Shown piece after piece: positions 57,701 through 62,478 of a stretch of DNA of 62,478 bases. Below the pieces are notes generated by a model, which saw nothing but the letters and a program-made list of their open reading frames with translations, was not told the DNA's origin and did no database searches. The stretch lies in contig DASZDG010000036.1 in assembly GCA_035942255.1 (NCBI GenBank), positions 1 to 62,478 on the forward strand, in the 5' to 3' direction. A program made the position numbers and the translations under genes. Numbering within the stretch: the stretch's first letter is position 1; each line of letters begins with the position of its first letter. This DNA comes from JALZEG01 sp035942255 (GTDB lineage Bacteria; Actinomycetota; CADDZG01; WHSQ01).

Positions 57701-58461
57701 CACGCGTGCCGCCGCTGGACCGGCATCAGGTCCTGGAAGACCGCGCGCAGGATCAGGTCCGGCGCCTCGTTGACGAAGAAGTGGCCCCCCGGGACCATCC
57801 GGACCTTGAACTCGCGCGTGGTGTGCTCCGCCCACGGCTCGAGCTTCTCCCGATCGGTCGTCAGGTCGCCGAGGCCTCCGAAGATCGAGAGCGGGACGTC
57901 GAGCGGGGGCTCCGGCGTGAGCGCATACGTCTCCGCCATCGCGAAGTCGGCGCGCATCGACGGGAGCAGCAGCGCCATCGCCTCCTCGTTCTCGAGCAGC
58001 TCGTCCGGGGTCCCCTCGAGCCGCCGCAACCCCTCGTAGAAGAGCTCGTCGGGCGCGTCGTGGATGTCCATCTCGAGCTTCGGGAGCTGCGGGGCGCGGT
58101 GGCCCGACAGGAAGAGACGCTCCGGAGCCGGCAGCCCGCGCCGTCGCAGCTCGCGCGCGAGCTCGAACGAGATCACGGCGCCGAGGCTGTGGCCGAAGAA
58201 CGCGAACGGCGTCTCGAACAGGGCCTTCAGCACCACGACCAGGTCCTCGACCAGCGGGAGCAGACGCGTGTAGGGCTCCTCCTTCAGGCGCCATTCCCTG
58301 CCGGGGAGCTGGACCGCCTGCACCTCGATGTCCGGCGGAAGCACGTCTCCCCACGTCCGGTAGATCGCGGCACTCCCGCCGGCGTAGGGGAAGCAGAACA
58401 GCCGCACGCGCGGGTCGGGGTTCGGGCGCGTCACGACGGTCCACCTGTCGACGCCGCTCAT
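57700..58461 (-). CDS. Type II thioesterase (editing)
   Basis: 253 aa alpha/beta hydrolase. LFCFPYAGGSAAIYRTW at the N-terminus and the nucleophile elbow FFGHSLGAVISFELA (Ser in GHSLG) are typical of GrsT/SrfD-type enzymes; the catalytic His is in PGGHFFVNE and an Asp in GGLGDLTT. It removes misloaded acyl groups from NRPS carrier domains. The ATG at 58461 overlaps the NRPS stop by four bases. The absence of an in-cis TE on the preceding module fits either editing or release elsewhere. Confidence 0.93.
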   Translation of the reverse strand: MSGVDRWTVVTRPNPDPRVRLFCFPYAGGSAAIYRTWGDVLPPDIEVQAVQLPGREWRLKEEPYTRLLPLVEDLVVVLKALFETPFAFFGHSLGAVISFELARELRRRGLPAPERLFLSGHRAPQLPKLEMDIHDAPDELFYEGLRRLEGTPDELLENEEAMALLLPSMRADFAMAETYALTPEPPLDVPLSIFGGLGDLTTDREKLEPWAEHTTREFKVRMVPGGHFFVNEAPDLILRAVFQDLMPVQRRHA

Positions 58462-61400
58462 TCGCGCTCCTCCAAAGCGTCGCGCGCGGCCGCGCCGATC
58501 TGCGCGACGCGCTGCTCGAACAACGCCGCGAGACGTTCGATCGACTCGTGGTCGTGGCGGTTCTTGCTGTACGTCCACTGCACCTGCAGGCCCTCCTCGA
58601 CGACCGACGCGTTCACCTCTATCAGATGCGCCCGCGCCATCGCCGGGCTGATCGTGCGCCCGGTGGCTCCGTACGTGGGCGAGAACGTGTCGCCCCCACC
58701 GTACGCGGAGTCCATGCGGCCGAAGTAGTTGAAGCTGACCTCTGCGGCGGGGAGGTCGGCCAGCCGGCGGCCCTCGGCCGTCATGTAGCGCAAGGGCCCG
58801 TAGCCGAACCCCTTGTTCGGTATCGCCGCGAGCGCCGCGCGCATGCGGTGCACGCTCGCCCGCACCCCGTCCGCGGGATCGAGCGTCGCGTAGAAGGGAT
58901 AGAGCGTCGTGAACCACCCGACGGTGGCGAACAGGTTCGCGCCCTCGAGCACCTCTTCACGACCGTGACCCTCGAGGTTCACCAGCAAACCCTCCGAGCC
59001 CTTCCACTCCTGGAACGAGAGCGTCAACGCCGCGACGAGCGCGTCCATGATCTGGGTGCCGAACGCGGCCGGGACCGAGAGCAGGAGTGCCGTCGTGACG
59101 TCCGGCGTCATGCGGGCGTTGATCGTGACCGACGATCCGACGTCGTTCGGCCCGTCCGTGCGCGCCACCGGCAGCGGCTCGACCCGCGCCGGCACGGCGT
59201 TCAGCCAGTAGTCGAGCTCCCGCGCGAGCAACGGCGTCCGCGAGTACTCCTCCATCTTCTGCGCCCACCACTTGAACGACGTCGACTTCGGGGGGAGCTT
59301 CGCCGTCCCGCTGCGCTGCAGCCTCCGGCAGACGTCGTGGACGTCCTCGATCAGGATCGGCCACGACACTGCGTCGACGACGAGGTGGTGCGCGACGAGC
59401 AGCAGCTGCGGGACGTGCGGCGGTCGCCGGTGGAACAACACGCCGCGTAGCAAGGGCCCGCGCGAGAGGTCGAAGCTCCTCTGCACCCGCTCGGCCGTCT
59501 CGACGAACGCCGCCTCCTCTTCCTCCCCGGTCATGCCGGTGAGGTCGACCGTCTCGAACGGCACCTCGTCGGACGGAGCCGGTATGTACTGCCGCCACGC
59601 GTCGCCGTCGCGCGTGAAGCGGGACCGGAGCGCGTCGTGCTGCGTCAGCACCAGGCCGATCGCCTCCCGGAGGACGTCCGGCCCGATGCCCGGGTCGACC
59701 TCGACGATCATCGCCTGGTTGAAGTGGTGCGGCTCCGGGGGCTCCTGCTCGAAGAACCAGAGCTGGATCGGCGTCAGCGGCACCGGTCCGGTGACGATCC
59801 CCTGCTCGGGCGCGAACGTCGAGACGCCCTCGCCGAGCAGTGAGAGGTCGTAGATCGTCTGCGCCTGGAACATCTGCTTGGCCGTGAGGTGGATGCCCTC
59901 CTCCGCGGCGCGCGCGACGATCTGGATGATCAGGATCGAGTCCCCTCCGAGCTCGAAGAAGTTGTCGAAGATCCCGACGTTGTCGAGCCGCAGCACGGAC
60001 TTCCAGATCTCGACGAGCTTGCGCTCGGTGTCCGTGCGCGGCGGCTCGAACTTGGTCCCGAGCTCCGGGCGCGCCGCTTCCGGAGAGGGCAGGGCGGCGC
60101 GGTCGATCTTCCCGTTGGGGAGGAGCGGCAGAGCGTCGAGCGCGACGAACGCCGACGGGATCATGTAGTCGGGCAGCGTCGTCGCGAGGTGGGCCCGCAG
60201 CTGCGTCACGCTCGGCGGCGGGTCGTGCGGGACGTAATAGGCGGCGAGCCGCTTGTCCGACGGCGAGTCACCACGCGCGTCGACGACGGCCTCCCGCACC
60301 GACGGGTGCGCCGCGAGCGCGGTCTCGATCTCGCCGAGCTCGATGCGAAATCCCCGGACCTTCACCTGCCGGTCAGCACGGCCGAGGAACTCGATGTTCC
60401 CGTCGCGCCGGAACCTCCCGACGTCGCCGGTCCGGTACATCCGGGCGCCGGGCTCCTGCGAGAACGGGTTCGGGAGGAACCGCTCTGCCGTGACGCCGGG
60501 GCGTCTCAGGTAGCCGCGCGCGAGGCCGGCGCCGGTGACGTACATCTCGCCGGGGACGCCTGCGGGGACCGGCTCGAGGTCGCGGTCGAGGACGTAGATC
60601 TCGGTGTTCGCGATCGGCGGCCCGATCGGCGGCGACTGCAAGGTCGACGCGGGCTGGTACGGGATCTCGTACCAGGTGCACCCGATCGTCGCCTCGGTCG
60701 GGCCGTAGCCGTTGAAGACCCTCCGCTGACGCGCCCATTGCTGCGCGAGGTCGCCGGGGCACACCTCGCCGGCGATCATCAGCACCCGCAGGTCCGGCAG
60801 GTCGTTGGACGGCAACGCCGCGAGGGCCGACGGCTGGAGCGACGCGACCGTGATGCGCTCGTCGCGCAGGAACCGGCCGAGGTCGGGCCCGGGAAGGAGC
60901 GTCGCCCGCGTCCCGAGGCACAGCGTCGCCCCGCCCGCCAGCGCGTTGGCGACGTCGAACAGCGAGGCGTCGAACCCGATCGAGGGGAACATCAGGACCC
61001 GGTCGGAGGCGGTCATCGCGAAGTCACGCCCGACCACCGAGACGATGTTGGCGAAGCCGTGGTGCTCGACGACCACGCCCTTCGGCGTGCCGGTCGATCC
61101 CGACGTGTAGATCACGTACGCCACGCCGTCCGGGCCGGTGACGCGCTCCGGATCGGACGCGGGGCGGCCGGCTATGGCGGCGGCGTCGGCGTCGACGCGG
61201 ATCCTCGCCACTCCCCCCGGCACGAGCTCCTCCAGCGCCGCGGTCGTGACGACCGCCCCGACCCGGGCGTCGCGGAACGTGAACTCGATCCGTCCGGGCG
61301 GGTAGGCCGGGTCGACCGGGACGTAGGCGGCCCCCGACTTGAGCACGCCCACGACCGCCACGATGAGGTCGATCCCGCGCTCGAGCACGATGCCGACGAG

Positions 61401-62478
61401 GTCCTCCGCGCCGAGCCCCTCCGCCCGCAGGTGGTGCGCGAGGCGGTTCGCCCGCTCGTTGAGCTCCGCGTACGTGACGGCCTCGCCCTCGAACGAGAGC
61501 GCTGCGGCGTCCGGGGTCTCGCGTGCGAGGACCTCGAAGTGCTCGTGGATCAGCCGCTCCCGCGGGTAGTCGGCCGCGGTGTCGTTGAAGCCACGGACGA
61601 TCCGGAGCTTCGCCTCGTCCGTCAGGATCGGAAGCTCCGACAGGCGGGCCTCCGGGCGCGCGACGATCGACTCGAGCAGCGTCTCGAAGTGGCCGAGCAT
61701 CTCGTCGATCGTGGTCCGCTCGAACAGCGCGGTCGCGTAGTTCAGCGACCCGGCGAGGCCCTCGTCGGTCTCGACCATGTCCATCGACAGGTCGAACTTC
61801 GCGCTCGTGTCCTCGAGGTCCGGCAGGTCGATCCGGAGGCCGGTGAGCTCGAACTCGGGCGCCGGCGTGTTCTGGAACCCGAACGCGACCTGGAACAGCG
61901 GCGAGTGGCTGAGGTCGCGCGGCGGCTTGAGCTCCTCGACGAGCTTCTCGAAGGGGAGGTCCTGGTGCGCGTACGCCCCGAGCGCGACATCGCGGGCGCG
62001 CTCCATCAGCTTCGTGAACGAGGGGTCTCCGGAGAGGTCGTTGCGCATCACGAGCGTGTTCACGAAGAAGCCGATCAGGCCCTCGATCTCGGAGCGGTTC
62101 CGCCCGGCGATCGGAGTCCCGAGCACGATGTCGGTCGAGCCGGTGTAACGGTGGAGCAGCGTCGAGAACGCCGCCATCGCGAGCATGAACGTCGTCACGC
62201 CGCGGCTTCGGGCGAGCTCCGTGACCCGCTCGGAGAGCTCGCGGGGCATCGTGAAGTTGACGGAGGCGCCCTCGAAGCTCTGGATCGGGGGCCGCGGGTA
62301 GTCGGTCGGGATCTCGAGCGCGGCCGGCGCGCCGGCGAGGTGGTTCTTCCAGTAGGAAAGCTGCCGCTCGAGCTCGGCCCCCTGGAACCACCGGCGCTGC
62401 CACACGGCGAAGTCCGCGTACTGGATCGGCAAGGGCTCGAGCTTCGGCTCGCGGTCGTCGACGAGCGCGGTGTAGATC
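58458..62478 (-). CDS. Non-ribosomal peptide synthetase, C-A-T-E module (5' end beyond window)
   Basis: At least 1339 residues; the gene begins outside the window (upstream codons IYTALVDDREPK are in frame). Order: condensation domain, missing its N-terminal part with HHxxxDG; adenylation domain (YVIYTSGSTGTPKGV, FDASLFDV, NGYGPTEATIG, YRTGDVGRFRRDGNIEFLG, PNGKIDR); carrier domain with FFELGGDSILI; and epimerization domain with HHLVVDAVSW, EGHGREE and FNYFGRMD. By-eye alignment gives a specificity code near D-A-F-S-M-A-G-I-G-K; no confident substrate. The module would load one residue and convert it to the D-form. No terminal TE; the editing thioesterase follows with a four-base overlap. Confidence 0.93.
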   Translation of the reverse strand, partial: IYTALVDDREPKLEPLPIQYADFAVWQRRWFQGAELERQLSYWKNHLAGAPAALEIPTDYPRPPIQSFEGASVNFTMPRELSERVTELARSRGVTTFMLAMAAFSTLLHRYTGSTDIVLGTPIAGRNRSEIEGLIGFFVNTLVMRNDLSGDPSFTKLMERARDVALGAYAHQDLPFEKLVEELKPPRDLSHSPLFQVAFGFQNTPAPEFELTGLRIDLPDLEDTSAKFDLSMDMVETDEGLAGSLNYATALFERTTIDEMLGHFETLLESIVARPEARLSELPILTDEAKLRIVRGFNDTAADYPRERLIHEHFEVLARETPDAAALSFEGEAVTYAELNERANRLAHHLRAEGLGAEDLVGIVLERGIDLIVAVVGVLKSGAAYVPVDPAYPPGRIEFTFRDARVGAVVTTAALEELVPGGVARIRVDADAAAIAGRPASDPERVTGPDGVAYVIYTSGSTGTPKGVVVEHHGFANIVSVVGRDFAMTASDRVLMFPSIGFDASLFDVANALAGGATLCLGTRATLLPGPDLGRFLRDERITVASLQPSALAALPSNDLPDLRVLMIAGEVCPGDLAQQWARQRRVFNGYGPTEATIGCTWYEIPYQPASTLQSPPIGPPIANTEIYVLDRDLEPVPAGVPGEMYVTGAGLARGYLRRPGVTAERFLPNPFSQEPGARMYRTGDVGRFRRDGNIEFLGRADRQVKVRGFRIELGEIETALAAHPSVREAVVDARGDSPSDKRLAAYYVPHDPPPSVTQLRAHLATTLPDYMIPSAFVALDALPLLPNGKIDRAALPSPEAARPELGTKFEPPRTDTERKLVEIWKSVLRLDNVGIFDNFFELGGDSILIIQIVARAAEEGIHLTAKQMFQAQTIYDLSLLGEGVSTFAPEQGIVTGPVPLTPIQLWFFEQEPPEPHHFNQAMIVEVDPGIGPDVLREAIGLVLTQHDALRSRFTRDGDAWRQYIPAPSDEVPFETVDLTGMTGEEEEAAFVETAERVQRSFDLSRGPLLRGVLFHRRPPHVPQLLLVAHHLVVDAVSWPILIEDVHDVCRRLQRSGTAKLPPKSTSFKWWAQKMEEYSRTPLLARELDYWLNAVPARVEPLPVARTDGPNDVGSSVTINARMTPDVTTALLLSVPAAFGTQIMDALVAALTLSFQEWKGSEGLLVNLEGHGREEVLEGANLFATVGWFTTLYPFYATLDPADGVRASVHRMRAALAAIPNKGFGYGPLRYMTAEGRRLADLPAAEVSFNYFGRMDSAYGGGDTFSPTYGATGRTISPAMARAHLIEVNASVVEEGLQVQWTYSKNRHDHESIERLAALFEQRVAQIGAAARDALEERE

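Overview
The window is high-GC DNA from a member of the Actinomycetota. Supporting signs are the strong GC bias in third codon positions, frequent GTG/TTG starts, an Rv1264-type adenylate cyclase, a desaturase/TetR pair, a DUF3052-like protein next to typA, and many secreted proteins with actinobacterial-style signal peptides. The abundance of LVIVD-repeat and ceramidase-like secreted proteins suggests a deep-branching or uncultured lineage rather than a classical Streptomyces or Mycobacterium, but the class cannot be fixed from this window. No rRNA, transposase, integrase or CRISPR array was seen.

Layout. 0-5 kb: TPR protein, aldo/keto reductase, an Excalibur-like peptide, a protein joining a sigma-region-4-like helical end to a TnsA-like nuclease core, a dual-specificity phosphatase and an AlkB-like dioxygenase. 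5-12 kb: secreted S1 protease, adenylate cyclase, fatty-acid desaturase with its TetR regulator and tandem operators, DUF3052-like protein, TypA and a ferritin-like protein. 12-27 kb: a secretome block with two ceramidase-like enzymes, a PHP phosphoesterase, two LVIVD-repeat proteins, an ABC exporter, an M6-like metalloprotease and an RTX/thrombospondin-3 protein. 27.4-32.7 kb: a class I lanthipeptide cluster (four precursor peptides, a hairpin, LanC, LanB). 33-37 kb: an operon of five paralogous secreted Cys-rich proteins, a methyltransferase and three tiny secreted peptides. 37-45 kb: M36 metalloprotease, two lower-GC orphan secreted proteins, a frameshifted lipoprotein, a NarL-type two-component pair and a membrane protein. 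45-50 kb: a minus-strand peptidase locus (I9-like peptide, subtilisin, papain-like enzyme, three uncharacterised proteins). 50-56 kb: third LVIVD protein, diguanylate cyclase, beta-propeller protein, HTTM protein and a DCC/DUF393 gene with an in-frame UGA, bracketed by two tRNA-Glu-like elements. 56.4-62.5 kb: tightly overlapped NRPS (C-A-T-E, running off the window), type II thioesterase, Sfp-type phosphopantetheinyl transferase and RimI-like acetyltransferase.

How the genes fit together. Two natural-product systems are present. In the lanthipeptide cluster LanB would dehydrate and LanC would cyclise four paralogous precursors that share a conserved core. A strong hairpin between precursors and enzymes probably lowers enzyme expression relative to peptide. 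No dedicated LanT or LanP lies beside them. In the NRPS operon the carrier protein would be activated by the coupled phosphopantetheinyl transferase and proofread by the type II thioesterase. The least familiar loci are the 45-50 kb peptidase operon, the five-paralogue array, the tiny disulfide-rich peptides, and the DUF393 gene whose UGA sits exactly at the first Cys of the CxxC motif and is followed by a bSECIS-like hairpin.
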